A stretch of DNA of 50,549 bases, taken from contig NZ_JARUKY010000028.1 of NCBI RefSeq assembly GCF_029688925.1, positions 1 to 50,549 on the forward strand. The letters are read 5' to 3'. Shown here in pieces: positions 1-8,156 of the stretch. The translations under genes and the position numbers were made by a program. The notes beneath the pieces were generated by a model. The model had not been told where the DNA came from and ran no database searches. It worked only from the letters and a program-made list of their open reading frames with translations. This DNA comes from Evansella sp. AB-P1 (GTDB lineage Bacteria > Bacillota > Bacilli > Bacillales > Salisediminibacteriaceae). Position 1 is the first letter of the stretch, and each line of letters begins with the position of its first letter.

Positions 1-957
1 AATAGAGAAATTCAAAAACTACTTAAATCATATGAATCAAGGTATACAACAAAAGCCAATAAAACTATCTATCACTTGATGGTCATAGGTTTACAAGCTG
101 AATTACAAAATATCTTGCATAAATTAAGATATACAAACCTAGATAATTCATTGGAAAGCGCTAAAGAGTTAATTAATAAATATTTAATAATCTGTGGGAA
201 CGGGAATGCTCAAATCCTACCGACCATAACTAGATTTTTATCCGAATTAGATCCATTATTTCAAAATGCAATTCAGATTGAATATAAATTCTACATTCAA
301 AAAGAATTAGAAAAAGAAGAACAGCGACGTATAAAGGAACAAATGAGGCAAGAAGCTGAAGAACGTAGATTACTAGAAGAAGAAAAGAAAAAAATAGAGA
401 AGGAAGAAGAAAAATACAGACAAGAAATTGAGAAAAATAAACAACTACTTGAACTGGAAAAAGACCCTGAGAAAATAGTTGCACTTAATTCGAGATTAGA
501 AGAACTTGGGGAACAAATAAATAAACTAGAAGAGCAAAAAGAAGAGATTGTTAAGCGTGCTAATGGAAGAGCTGGTTACGTTTATGTAATTTCAAATCTA
601 GGATCTTTTGGTGATAATATATTTAAGATTGGGATGACAAGAAGGTTAAACCCACTTGATAGGATTGATGAGTTAGGTAATGCCTCTGTTCCATTTAAAT
701 TCGACATACATGCCATGGTATTTAGTGATAATGCTGTGGAGCTTGAGCAAAAAATTCATGAGCAACTGGAGGAGCAACGAGTAAACAAAATAAATCTTCG
801 CAAAGAATTTTTCTCCTCCGATGTAGAAAAATTGCAAGAGGTTGTGCAAGACATTGATCCAACCGTAGAATTCACTACTACTCTAGTTGCTGAAGAATAT
901 CGTCAAAGCTTGAGTATTATAGAAGAGGAAAAGAAAGAAAAGGTCAGTATCGCATAG
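1..957 (+). CDS. T5orf172 / GIY-YIG domain protein with DUF4041-like N-terminus (5' end outside window)
   Basis: The reading frame is open from the first base, before the first ATG at 79, so the true start lies upstream of the window. The middle (about 1/3 to 1/2 of the visible protein) is a very charged E/K/R coiled coil. The C-terminal third holds a T5orf172-type GIY-YIG fold: GYVYVISN, then FKIGMTRRLNPLDRIDEL, then a conserved LEQKIHEQL helix. Upstream residues such as KLLKSYESRYTTKANKT and MVIGLQAELQNIL resemble DUF4041 proteins, which often carry this C-terminal domain and occur in phage and defence-rich regions. The nuclease activity is inferred from the fold only. A strong hairpin terminator follows directly. 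Family call is fairly sure; function is not. Confidence 0.8.
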   Translation, partial: NREIQKLLKSYESRYTTKANKTIYHLMVIGLQAELQNILHKLRYTNLDNSLESAKELINKYLIICGNGNAQILPTITRFLSELDPLFQNAIQIEYKFYIQKELEKEEQRRIKEQMRQEAEERRLLEEEKKKIEKEEEKYRQEIEKNKQLLELEKDPEKIVALNSRLEELGEQINKLEEQKEEIVKRANGRAGYVYVISNLGSFGDNIFKIGMTRRLNPLDRIDELGNASVPFKFDIHAMVFSDNAVELEQKIHEQLEEQRVNKINLRKEFFSSDVEKLQEVVQDIDPTVEFTTTLVAEEYRQSLSIIEEEKKEKVSIA

Positions 958-961
958 TAAG

Positions 962-999
962 ATTAATCGACAAGTAACTCACTTGTCGATTAATTTTTT
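962..999 (+). terminator. Rho-independent terminator
   Basis: A perfect 14-bp stem (962-975 with 981-994) closes a 5-nt loop and is followed by a T-run. It lies 5 bases after the stop of the T5orf172 gene. Confidence 0.9.
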
Positions 1000-1162
1000 G
1001 GGGCATGGGGACAGGACTTGAACTGCCCCCTGCCCCTTGTTTCCTTTTCCTAACCCATTAGAGGCATTCATGGAAATACATAAATTAGTAGTAACACAAT
1101 TATATTCAAAGTTTTCAATTATATTTATAGATTTTCTTCCTAAGATATTGAAGTAGTTAATA

Positions 1163-1417
1163 TCATGGTGACCTAACCTGTAATATCAAGTACTCGTAGT
1201 TGTTTGCTACTACTTCATCTTCTTTTTCTTCTTCGTTGCTTTGATCACTATTCACTTCATTCGTAGTTTCATCATTGTTTAATTCATCTTCAGTCTCATT
1301 CTCATTTTCATTATTGCTATCTCCTTGACCTTCTTTGTTCTCTGTTCCACATGCATTTAATAAAAAGGAAAAGATACAGCCCCCGCTTATGCACAGGAAA
1401 AGGGGAACGCCCCCCAT
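1163..1417 (-). pseudogene. Lipoprotein N-terminal fragment
   Basis: The 84-residue frame begins with a hydrophobic stretch and a lipobox-like LLNAC, followed by a long Asn/Glu/Asp linker, and then stops with no folded domain. The layout is that of the first third of the lipoprotein at 5852-6736 (signal, Cys, acidic linker, then a beta-rich domain). The missing domain and a poor ribosome binding site suggest a relic of a duplicated lipoprotein gene. It could also be an intact short lipoprotein. Confidence 0.45.
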
Positions 1418-1499
1418 TTTCCCCGCTACTAGAATCTACTTTTTTATATAGTAAACGGGATAAAAAGGTAGTATAATCTTCTAAAAGGAGGTGATTAAA

Positions 1500-1835
1500 A
1501 TGACTGACGAACGAATGGATCGGTTTGAAGGAATGCTTACACAACTCGTTTCCATGGTAGGGCACCTAAAAGAAGATATGGATACATTGAAAGACGAAAT
1601 GATAGGAATGAAAGATGACATGAATGGTATGAAAGCTGACATGAACGGAATGAAAGACGACATGGCAGAAGTGAAAGCAGACATGGCAGGAATGAAAGCA
1701 ACCCAGGAAAAACAACATGCAGAAATGATGGGAAAACTCGAATTGTTGAGAATGGATCAAGAGATTACTTGGGCAAAATCGGTGGACAATGAAAGAAACA
1801 TAGAACGATTAAATAGACAACTTTCTAATAACTAA
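1500..1835 (+). CDS. Small heptad-repeat coiled-coil protein
   Basis: The ATG at 1500 is preceded by AAAGGAGGTG with good spacing and is preferred over an in-frame GTG at 1491, which lies inside that site. The 111-residue product consists largely of tandem seven-residue units of the type GMKDDMN/GMKADMN (about residues 33-65), predicting a long amphipathic coiled coil with Met/Val at core positions. There is no signal peptide or membrane segment. Function is unknown; such proteins may be oligomerisation or scaffold factors. It stands alone between repeat-rich spacers. Confidence 0.75.
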   Translation: MTDERMDRFEGMLTQLVSMVGHLKEDMDTLKDEMIGMKDDMNGMKADMNGMKDDMAEVKADMAGMKATQEKQHAEMMGKLELLRMDQEITWAKSVDNERNIERLNRQLSNN

Positions 1836-2131
1836 CCTAAACGGATTTTTTCGGCTTCTTACTACTTCTAGTATTATATTTCACTTCAATTAAAAGCTTT
1901 CCACTATAGATGATGACCAATGAACAGGAAATGGGTCATGGGGACAGTGATCTGTCACAGAATAAAAAGTGCCAGACCCCCAGCGTGCAGCGTAGTAAAG
2001 TATCACCGAATGGGACAAGGTCCCAACTGTCCCCCTAATTACTAGACTTACTATCTAATAGTCATATATAGAAAAATTTTAGCCATAAATGAAGAAAAAG
2101 AGATTTTGTTATTTTTTTAAAAAAACCTGCT
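1836..2131. repeat. Intergenic spacer with degenerate repeat pieces
   Basis: No gene is seen. The spacer contains a GTGCCAGACCCCC half-element at 1969-1981 and pieces of the GGGACAGT/ACTGTCCCC type around 1940 and 2010-2033. These belong to the dispersed repeat families seen elsewhere in the window. Confidence 0.5.
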
Positions 2132-2593
2132 TTATCTACTATTTACAGAGTACCCATGAATAATTCCCCTTCCACTTTCTAGATATTCAACTCCTTTACG
2201 AAACTCGTAATTTTTCAATCCTTTAAACGTCCCTTCATATCGAAGCTTGCCTGTTTTATAATAAAGTTTTCCTTCTACATATAATCTTGCTCCGTAAAAG
2301 AAGTATAGGCATTTCCGGAATCGACCAGTAAATTTAATGTTGCCATTTTCATAATACTCCGTTCCCTCCCCTACATATTGCAATCCTTCAAATTCTCCTT
2401 CATAACTGAGGTGGCCTGTTTTATAATAGAATTTCCCCTTCCCAAACGGCTTTCCATCCTTGAAAGGACCTTCATACCAAATAATACTCCCATCTTCCCA
2501 ATATCCGTTACCATACCCATGAGGTTCATTATTTTTTAACTTTCCCTCATATTTTAAATGACCATTATCATAGTATAGCTCCCCTCTACTCAT
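2132..2593 (-). CDS. MORN-repeat protein, YwqK antitoxin-like
   Basis: The 153-residue protein consists of repeats of the form YYxxGxLxYEGxFKxGxxxGxG, about six to seven MORN-variant units, covering almost the whole length. Bacillus YwqK-type MORN proteins are annotated as antitoxins of secreted LXG-type toxins, but MORN repeats also serve other roles. The ATG overlaps the stop of the upstream frame (ATGA), so it is translationally coupled to the interrupted zinc-finger-like gene at 2589-3039. There is no LXG toxin here, so the antitoxin role is only an analogy. Confidence 0.65.
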   Translation of the reverse strand: MSRGELYYDNGHLKYEGKLKNNEPHGYGNGYWEDGSIIWYEGPFKDGKPFGKGKFYYKTGHLSYEGEFEGLQYVGEGTEYYENGNIKFTGRFRKCLYFFYGARLYVEGKLYYKTGKLRYEGTFKGLKNYEFRKGVEYLESGRGIIHGYSVNSR

Positions 2594-3039
2594 CTAACAG
2601 AACCTCCCTTCTTTTTTTGTTCCAATTGCTTGCGACGTTTTTTCAATTCTTTTCCGTCCACTTCCCAGTTCTCAATTACCTTTTGGAAATCTTCCAATTG
2701 CAGCAAGTAGTGATAAATTTCTTCTGAGAATACGCCATCTGTTCCTTCTAATCGAGAGTAGTCCTAAAACTCCTCTACGACACTTTCAATAGCTTCTATT
2801 AAATCTGTTTTTTTCGGTGACCCAAACAACCAATACTTATAAAGATCGTCCTCATAACTTTTCATCCATTCGATGTACTCAAACCGGACCGCTTCATAAT
2901 CATCAATATATGGATGACTAAAATCATCAGGAGAATTGTCGAAGTCTTCATAACAATCATCAGAACAGAATAAAATCCCCTCACTATTCAGTCGTCTTTC
3001 TAGCTTCGGCTTTCTTCTACACACTTTACACCGTTTCAT
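2589..3039 (-). pseudogene. Cys-rich (zinc-finger-like) protein interrupted by an in-frame amber stop
   Basis: The ATG at 3037-3039 has GGGAG about 10 nt upstream and gives MKRCKVC, with a C4-C7-C25-C29 putative zinc site followed by an acidic helical region. A TAG at 2764-2766 stops it. The same frame then continues without a break (DYSRLEGTDGVFSEEIYHYL, LLQLEDFQKVI and a basic tail) to a TGA that overlaps the start of the MORN gene. The most economical reading is one gene of about 150 codons broken by a single nonsense mutation. The upstream part may still be made as a 91-residue protein. Family not recognised. Confidence 0.6.
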
Positions 3040-3124
3040 TCCCTTCACTCTCCCATCAGAAATATAGATTTGAATCTCCATCCACAATATACATAGGCTA
3101 ATTATTTTTTGCTACGGATATATA

Positions 3125-3182
3125 GGGACGGTTCTACTGAATCATTCGTTTTGCTAAACGAATGATTCGATAGAACCGTCCC
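3125..3182. repeat. 58-bp palindromic element, family A copy 1
   Basis: This is a near-perfect hairpin whose arms begin GGGACGGTTCTA and end TAGAACCGTCCC, with an inner stem AATCATTCGTTT/AAACGAATGATT. It lies between divergent genes. It differs at a few bases from the two identical copies at 7813 and 16489. Confidence 0.9.
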
Positions 3183-3413
3183 GATGAAAACACCAGCAAA
3201 ATAGTTATAATCCTCATAGATTACTTTTTTTAATTTGAGTGGTAAAATAATGAGCATGTATAAGATACATATTGTTTAGTTACTAAATAAAAGTTTTAAA
3301 GCATTGATACTCGCCACCAATATTCGGAACATTCCAAAGGTTAGGTCTTTTGTTTTAGCTAGTTAAATTCAATTAATATCATTAAAATAGTAGATTGTAT
3401 GGAGGTAGTGGAT

Positions 3414-4367
3414 ATGGATACGACAAAAATACATCCTGATTTAAAACAGAAATTTTCAGAGATGATTACTTTAGACTTTGATTGGGAAACAATTGACATG
3501 GAAGAAGCAAGAAGGTTAGTAAATGCAAGGAATGCTGGAAACCCAATTCCGACAGATAAGTCGGTCACCATAACGAATAAATATATTCCAGGACCAAGTG
3601 GTGCACCTGACATTCAACTGAGAATTTACAAACCAACAGAACATGATGAATTTCTTCCGGGCATTTTATGGATTCACGGTGGTGGCTACATGTTTGGCAA
3701 AGTGGAAAGTGATGATTACTTGTGCCAAAAATTTGTCTCTGAAGCTCGATGTGTTGTTGTGTCTGTAGACTACCGTTTAGCACCAGAGAATCCTTTCCCA
3801 GCACCATTAGAAGATTGCTATACTTCCTTTCTATGGCTACATGAAAAAGCACAAGAACTTTCGGTAGATCGTTCTCGAATCGCTATTGCTGGACCAAGTG
3901 CAGGAGGAGGATTAACGGCTGCTTTAGCATTATTAGTAAGAGATCGAAAAGGTCCTTCCATCGTTTTTCAAATGCCGCTTTATCCAATGATTGATCACCG
4001 CAGTACAACACCTTCCAGTTATGAGATAATGGATCATCGCGTATGGAGCAGGAAAAAGAATATTCACGCATGGAAAATGTATTTAGGTGAACATTTACAT
4101 GGAGAAATATCCCCTTATGCTTCTCCTGCTTTAGCAACTGATTTATCTGGGCTGCCCCCAACCTATACGTGTATCGGAACGTTAGACCTTTTCCGTGATG
4201 AAACGATCGATTATGTAAAACGACTGAACCAGGCGGGTGTGCCAACGGAGTTCCATTTATATCCTGGTTGTTTTCACGCATTTGAAAGGGTTGAAGTGAA
4301 TGCAGAAGTAAGTAAACGAGCAGTTAACCAATACATCCAAGTTTTGAAGTCTGCGTTGGGTAGCTAG
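3414..4367 (+). CDS. Alpha/beta hydrolase, HSL-type esterase/lipase
   Basis: This is a cytoplasmic carboxylesterase of the hormone-sensitive-lipase family, expected to hydrolyse short acyl esters. In the 317-residue protein the oxyanion motif HGGG is at 88-91, the nucleophile motif GPSAGG at 160-165 (Ser162), the acid probably Asp258, and His288 in HAFE. The nucleophile elbow has Pro instead of the usual Asp of GDSAG. The start is the ATG at 3414 with GGAGGT at 3402-3407; an earlier ATG at 3399 lacks a site. There is no signal peptide. It is monocistronic, with no informative neighbours. The natural substrate cannot be read from sequence. Confidence 0.9.
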   Translation: MDTTKIHPDLKQKFSEMITLDFDWETIDMEEARRLVNARNAGNPIPTDKSVTITNKYIPGPSGAPDIQLRIYKPTEHDEFLPGILWIHGGGYMFGKVESDDYLCQKFVSEARCVVVSVDYRLAPENPFPAPLEDCYTSFLWLHEKAQELSVDRSRIAIAGPSAGGGLTAALALLVRDRKGPSIVFQMPLYPMIDHRSTTPSSYEIMDHRVWSRKKNIHAWKMYLGEHLHGEISPYASPALATDLSGLPPTYTCIGTLDLFRDETIDYVKRLNQAGVPTEFHLYPGCFHAFERVEVNAEVSKRAVNQYIQVLKSALGS

Positions 4368-4374
4368 AACAAAA

Positions 4375-4426
4375 GGTGTCAGATTCCAGATGCAGTAAAG
4401 CATTAACTCACTGGTAGTCTGGCACC
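4375..4426. repeat. Family B palindrome (GGTGTCAGA ... TCTGGCACC)
   Basis: Inverted arms of about 9 bp end in GGCACC. It lies just after the esterase stop and may act as a terminator. Other family B copies lie at 6786, 8098, 17644 and 44377. Confidence 0.7.
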
Positions 4427-4566
4427 AAAGTACTTTAAAAGTCCTTTTTCCTTATGCTTTTTAACTATTTATAAATGTAAGGAAACAGCATCAACAAAAT
4501 TCACGTAATCTCTCTATAATAATCAATATTAAAGCAATCCAGAATTACAAATGGAGTGTGTGAAAT

Positions 4567-4690
4567 ACAAAAATAGAGCTCCCGACTGACCATGATGAAT
4601 CATGTCTGTTGGGAGCTCTTCCGTATAACTTATATCTAATAATCGCTGTGCATTTTGTAAGTCATCGTTTTATCTATATGATGGTTCCTT
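4567..4690 (-). pseudogene. Relic 1 of an unidentified gene family
   Basis: Read on the minus strand, one frame gives DDLQNAQRLLDISYTEEL followed by PTDMIHHGQSGALF. This matches, residue for residue over most positions, the relic at 47126-47330 (DLQSVHRFFNVSYTEELPSD and MIHHVQSGALF). The frame is closed by stops on both sides. At the DNA level the stretch also forms a hairpin around GAGCTCCC, which could be mistaken for a terminator. Confidence 0.55.
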
Positions 4691-4759
4691 GTCCACCCAT
4701 TACAATAAAACGTAACTGTACTGTGTACTGTGGATTAGTCGCTTTATTTTCTACATTAT

Positions 4760-5401
4760 TTATTTTCCAAATGAATTCCCTACATGCTTTGGAAAGATAT
4801 TTTTCATTTGTTGGATGATTTTTTCCGTTTTTCCAATGAAAAACGTAGTGAAAATATTGACTCCACAAATAAAAATGTAAAATATAAATGTGAATAATAT
4901 TAAGATTAAATCACTTATGTCAGACCTCGTGACAAATGCACTATTTTGATTTATCCAACTCGTAAAATCCCTTATCAACACCCCTGAAACTAATACACAA
5001 AACATACCTATGAAGGTTGGAATCAAAGGTGAAAAACTTCTTCGCTTCAACTGAAGGGACACTGCCCATACTTGAAATGCAATTATTAATATAATTAAAA
5101 TAGTGAAATAAGTTAATGCTACGGGAGCATAATAATGCATATAGGACTCTAAATAGAATGCAGAAAAATAGAGTAATACAGCAAGAATGATACTAATGAA
5201 AACAGAAATCATTCCTCTTGGTCCTTTATCGAAAAATTTTGTGATTCCGTTTATATTCAATGTTAAGGGTTTAGGGTGGTGAGACGGGAACAACTTTTGT
5301 TTCTCGATGTTATACGAAGAAAATTTTTTACCACAATTGCCACAAAAATTTGCACTCCCCTTCCGCGCATTTCCACAACTAATACAAAAATTCTCTGCCA
5401 T
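4760..5401 (-). CDS. Zinc-ribbon membrane protein
   Basis: The 213-residue protein starts with a zinc ribbon (C6-C9-C20-C23: CISCGN and CGNCGKKF), then a basic linker. About four to five hydrophobic membrane-spanning helices follow from about residue 60 onward. A short charged cytoplasmic tail ends the protein. The start has GGAGAAAC upstream with good spacing. Proteins with an N-terminal zinc_ribbon_2 and helices are common in Bacilli and mostly uncharacterised. No operon partner is evident. Confidence 0.75.
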   Translation of the reverse strand: MAENFCISCGNARKGSANFCGNCGKKFSSYNIEKQKLFPSHHPKPLTLNINGITKFFDKGPRGMISVFISIILAVLLYFSAFYLESYMHYYAPVALTYFTILIILIIAFQVWAVSLQLKRRSFSPLIPTFIGMFCVLVSGVLIRDFTSWINQNSAFVTRSDISDLILILFTFIFYIFICGVNIFTTFFIGKTEKIIQQMKNIFPKHVGNSFGK

Positions 5402-5851
5402 TCTTGTTTCTCCTTCTTGAAGTTATTTAGTTTTCTGCGTTCTACACGGTAGCTATAGCCACCGATGAAGCTAACAACCTATGTTATTATAACAAGCTTT
5501 TTCTATCTAAAACATTAGTAAACTATTGGTTAAATGGAGAAGGGTACATCAATAACTCTTAGCAATGTTTAATGGAAAGTAAATATCTTCATCTGTAAAA
5601 GCAGGAATCGTAGGGTCGGTTCTCGTGATTGGCTAGTCGAAAATTAGATAATTATATGTCGATTAGTCTTTATCCGAATTAGAGTATTTTAACCCGGAGT
5701 TCGTTAGGGGTAATACGATTTAAGAAACATCTTCCCTTTGGACTTAGAAACATCCAAACTTGCAACTTATACTTTCGTATAATAGAAAATCTCCTTCTTG
5801 AATGGTACATTCTAGTACTGTAACCGTATATACAATGAAGGAGGTTTACAC
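5402..5851. other. Intergenic, 450 bp, no gene seen
   Basis: AT-rich spacer between divergent genes that must carry both promoters; none could be assigned with confidence (a TATAAT at 5778-5783 lacks a well-spaced -35). A degenerate GGGTCGGTTCTCGTGAT piece at about 5612-5630 resembles the half-elements of family A. Confidence 0.4.
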
Positions 5852-6736
5852 ATGCGAAAATTTCTATTTGTTTTTACAATATTAATAATGAGCTGGTTGG
5901 CAGCGTGTAGTACGAATGACCAAGAAGCGAGTAATTATAACTCTGCAAATGAAAACGAAGAAAATGTGACAACAGAAGATTATAATGAGAAAGAGGAGAA
6001 TGCACACGAAGAAGCAAATAACGAAGAGGAGGAAAGCACAAACGAGGTAGAAGAGGCCTTCTCAAGCGAAGGTCATGAAATAATCGTGAAGACTTCTGAA
6101 GCGATGGATAATTTAATGAGTTATAAGCTTGAAGGATCCTTTTTCGAAACCGATACAAGTGGAGACGGCAGTGAACAGATTGATTCAGAAATGCTGATGA
6201 AAATGGCATTTTCTGAGGATGATGTGTTCACGATGTACGGAAATGTTATTTCAGAATATGAGGATGAAGAGGCAGAGTATTATTTGGTTGAAGATGCAAT
6301 GTATATAAAAGAAGACATGTGGTTTAAAATGCCAAGAAGTGACGATAATCATAGTTTTCAAGCTTGGGCAGATACAGGATTGAGAGATATTGATGAATAC
6401 ACAGATTTTAGTGATCAATTTGAAATCACAGATAATGGGGATCATTATTCACTAAAATTCAAAGCAGAAGCCTATGATGCCATATTTCACGACGATCTAA
6501 GTCACCTTTCTGCAAGGCGATTGGAGGAGGCAAATATTGCAGGCATGTATGAATTAGTAGTAGAAAAGGATTCGTATTACCTGCTCAGTCATAACATGGA
6601 ACTCCAAGTCGTTTCAGGTGAAGGAGAAATATTACTAGAGTATGAAGCAAGCTTTACGTATAGTGATTTCAATGAATATGATGAAATTACTGCTCCAGAT
6701 GAAGTGGTAAATGAAGCAGTTCCTGTTGGACAATAG
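5852..6736 (+). CDS. Lipoprotein with acidic linker, DUF6612/LppX-like domain
   Basis: The start has AAGGAGG 8 nt upstream. The protein has a signal peptide with lipobox LAAC and lipidated Cys19, then a long Glu/Asn-rich linker (about 20-75), then a beta-rich domain beginning with a helix of the type SEAMDNLMSYKLEGSF. That pattern is typical of the DUF6612/LppX-LprAFG-like lipoproteins that sit on the outer face of the membrane and are thought to bind lipophilic ligands. The domain assignment is by pattern and would need a profile search. It is followed by a strong hairpin. The fragment at 1163-1417 looks like a partial paralogue. Confidence 0.75.
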   Translation: MRKFLFVFTILIMSWLAACSTNDQEASNYNSANENEENVTTEDYNEKEENAHEEANNEEEESTNEVEEAFSSEGHEIIVKTSEAMDNLMSYKLEGSFFETDTSGDGSEQIDSEMLMKMAFSEDDVFTMYGNVISEYEDEEAEYYLVEDAMYIKEDMWFKMPRSDDNHSFQAWADTGLRDIDEYTDFSDQFEITDNGDHYSLKFKAEAYDAIFHDDLSHLSARRLEEANIAGMYELVVEKDSYYLLSHNMELQVVSGEGEILLEYEASFTYSDFNEYDEITAPDEVVNEAVPVGQ

Positions 6737-6785
6737 TTTCATTGCGGAACGGTATCCATCGGGACAGTGGAAAAAATGAAAAGGC

Positions 6786-6817
6786 TGACCCCCGGTAATA
6801 CTTTATACCGGGGGTCA
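6786..6817. terminator. Perfect hairpin after the lipoprotein (family B)
   Basis: A 12-bp perfect stem, TGACCCCCGGTA with TACCGGGGGTCA, encloses an 8-nt loop. It lies about 50 bp after the stop. There is no clear T-run, so it may be a repeat that also insulates transcription. Confidence 0.6.
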
Positions 6818-6861
6818 CTTAAATCCGTTTGACACTAAAGTATATCTCTTATCTAATTGTT

Positions 6862-7065
6862 TTAAAAAAGAACTTGTAAAAGATCGGGTTGTTGCTTAAT
6901 CTTTCCTTCTGCCTTCATTAATATAAACCCTTCTACAATTCCGGGAATTTGGAGCTGATTATTTGTCCAAAAATTCACATATGTTTCGTTTAATTTAAAT
7001 GGTTCAACTATCGCATTTCCCCTAGGTCTTTTTGAATTAAAGACTGTACTGGCGGACAGGCACAA
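6862..7065 (-). pseudogene. Short unidentified frame downstream of hepT
   Basis: The 67-codon frame reads FKLNETYVNFWTNNQLQIPG and IVEGFILMKAEGKI near its C-terminus and looks like the tail of a longer protein. It begins without a ribosome binding site, right after a degenerate GTGCCTGTCC repeat end. Probably a gene remnant; family not recognised. Confidence 0.3.
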
Positions 7066-7072
7066 AAGTGCT

Positions 7073-7468
7073 TTACTCTATCCTTTCTTTCATTCTTCTA
7101 ATCCAATTTTCTAGAAGGATAAAGTATTCTTTTATACTAGACTGAATTTTTATCGCTATTTCTTCATTGTATGTATGAACAGTAAGATTTCTATCATTTA
7201 CCATATTTAATGCAGTTATCGTTTCCTCATCATTAAACAAGTTTACTTCACGGCTGCTACGGATTACGCCCTTAGGAGAACCAACATCTACTCCCTCCAT
7301 ATCGAATAAGTATTGTTTCGCCGTTTTCCAACAAGCTTCAAATGTATACTCAAATCGTTGTATCATCGCATCTCGTTCAATCGGATTTGGAGCACTAATC
7401 AAAACGAGTTCTTTAAGTGAAATCAGTGCTTTTTCCGCTGATATTATTCGTTCGCGTAATCTTTCCAC
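7073..7468 (-). CDS. hepT: HEPN toxin of a HEPN/MNT toxin-antitoxin pair (HI0074 family)
   Basis: The 131-residue all-helical protein belongs to the HI0074 nucleotidyltransferase-substrate-binding family. It carries the RX4HXY signature as R93-NLTV-H98-T-Y100, the proposed RNase centre of HepT toxins. In studied pairs the tyrosine of this motif is modified with AMP by the MNT partner to silence the toxin. The GTG start at 7468 has GAGGAGGGG upstream and lies 25 bp inside the end of the MNT gene, so the two are coupled. Gene order antitoxin then toxin is as usual. The motif is intact, so an active toxin is plausible. Confidence 0.88.
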   Translation of the reverse strand: MERLRERIISAEKALISLKELVLISAPNPIERDAMIQRFEYTFEACWKTAKQYLFDMEGVDVGSPKGVIRSSREVNLFNDEETITALNMVNDRNLTVHTYNEEIAIKIQSSIKEYFILLENWIRRMKERIE

Positions 7469-7767
7469 AAAATCCCCTCCTCTTTAATATTATTTACTAA
7501 AGCTGAATTGGCTGTATGAATATCTACAATATCAACACGATATGGAATGGAAGATTCCTCAATACTCTCAAGAAGATCATTCCATGTTTTTGGAGAAATA
7601 ATTTCCGAACATTCAATGGCAATATCAATGTCAGAACTTTGTCTTTCTTCTTTTCTGGCCCAAGATCCAAATAAATAAACACGTGCATTTTCACCAGATA
7701 ATTTATCTAAAATTATTTCTTTTAATTCAAGTAAAACCCTTTCCCGTAAGTAAGTATTACCAGTCAT
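7444..7767 (-). CDS. mntA: MNT-domain nucleotidyltransferase antitoxin
   Basis: The 107-residue minimal nucleotidyltransferase has the GSx10DxD motif as G34-S35 to D46-I-D48, with a third acidic residue in the YRVDIVDIH strand near 79-82. In HepT-MntA systems this enzyme transfers AMP from ATP onto the toxin tyrosine. The start has GAGGAGGGAGG upstream. It is the first gene of the two-gene operon on the minus strand. A family A palindrome lies upstream at 7813-7870. All expected catalytic residues are visible. Confidence 0.88.
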   Translation of the reverse strand: MTGNTYLRERVLLELKEIILDKLSGENARVYLFGSWARKEERQSSDIDIAIECSEIISPKTWNDLLESIEESSIPYRVDIVDIHTANSALVNNIKEEGILWKDYANE

Positions 7768-7812
7768 ATTTCCTCCCTCCTCTTTTTTGTAATATTATAT
7801 CACAGACAAGTG

Positions 7813-7870
7813 GGGACGGTTCTACTGAATCATTCGTTTAGCAAAACGAATGATTCGCTAGAACCGTCCC
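7813..7870. repeat. 58-bp palindromic element, family A copy 2 (left flank of Wadjet)
   Basis: Identical base for base, including one further G, to the copy at 16489-16546 and in the same orientation. Together they bracket jetABCD. The arms are GGGACGGTTCTA/TAGAACCGTCCC with an inner stem. Confidence 0.92.
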
Positions 7871-8097
7871 GAAGAATCTCTAAGGTCTGTCAGATATCAT
7901 TTCCAGAACAAGTGTCTCCTTCAATATTTGGTTAAGATCTAATCATCCATTATTCCCCTTTTATAATACTATAGATTTGAAGATTTTGGTAAAAAATCAG
8001 CGAATTCTCCTTTCTATTTGTGTCAAGATATTGAAAATGGAAATATGAACAAATTTCCATTTAGATACATATCACCCTTACAAAACAACATGGAAAA

Positions 8098-8139
8098 GGT
8101 GCCTGAGCCCCAGTGTGTTCTATACCGGGGGGCAGGTAC
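8098..8139. repeat. Family B element after jetD
   Basis: GGTGCCTGAGCCCC with an imperfect return arm GGGGGGCAGGTAC. It lies just past the jetD stop and may end the Wadjet transcript. Confidence 0.55.
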
Positions 8140-8156
8140 TTTAGTCCAGCATTTCC

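Noticed and set aside
1481-1760. Two minus-strand frames opposite the coiled-coil gene
   Set aside because: They are antisense shadows of the heptad-repeat codons; the plus-strand gene has the strong ribosome binding site.
3125-3182. CRISPR repeats suggested by the recurring 58-bp palindromes
   Set aside because: Copies are kilobases apart with genes between them, no spacer array and no cas genes.
4576-4620. Intrinsic terminator at the GAGCTCCC inverted repeat
   Set aside because: The same DNA is conserved as coding-like sequence in the 47-kb relic and has no T-run; treated as part of a gene relic.
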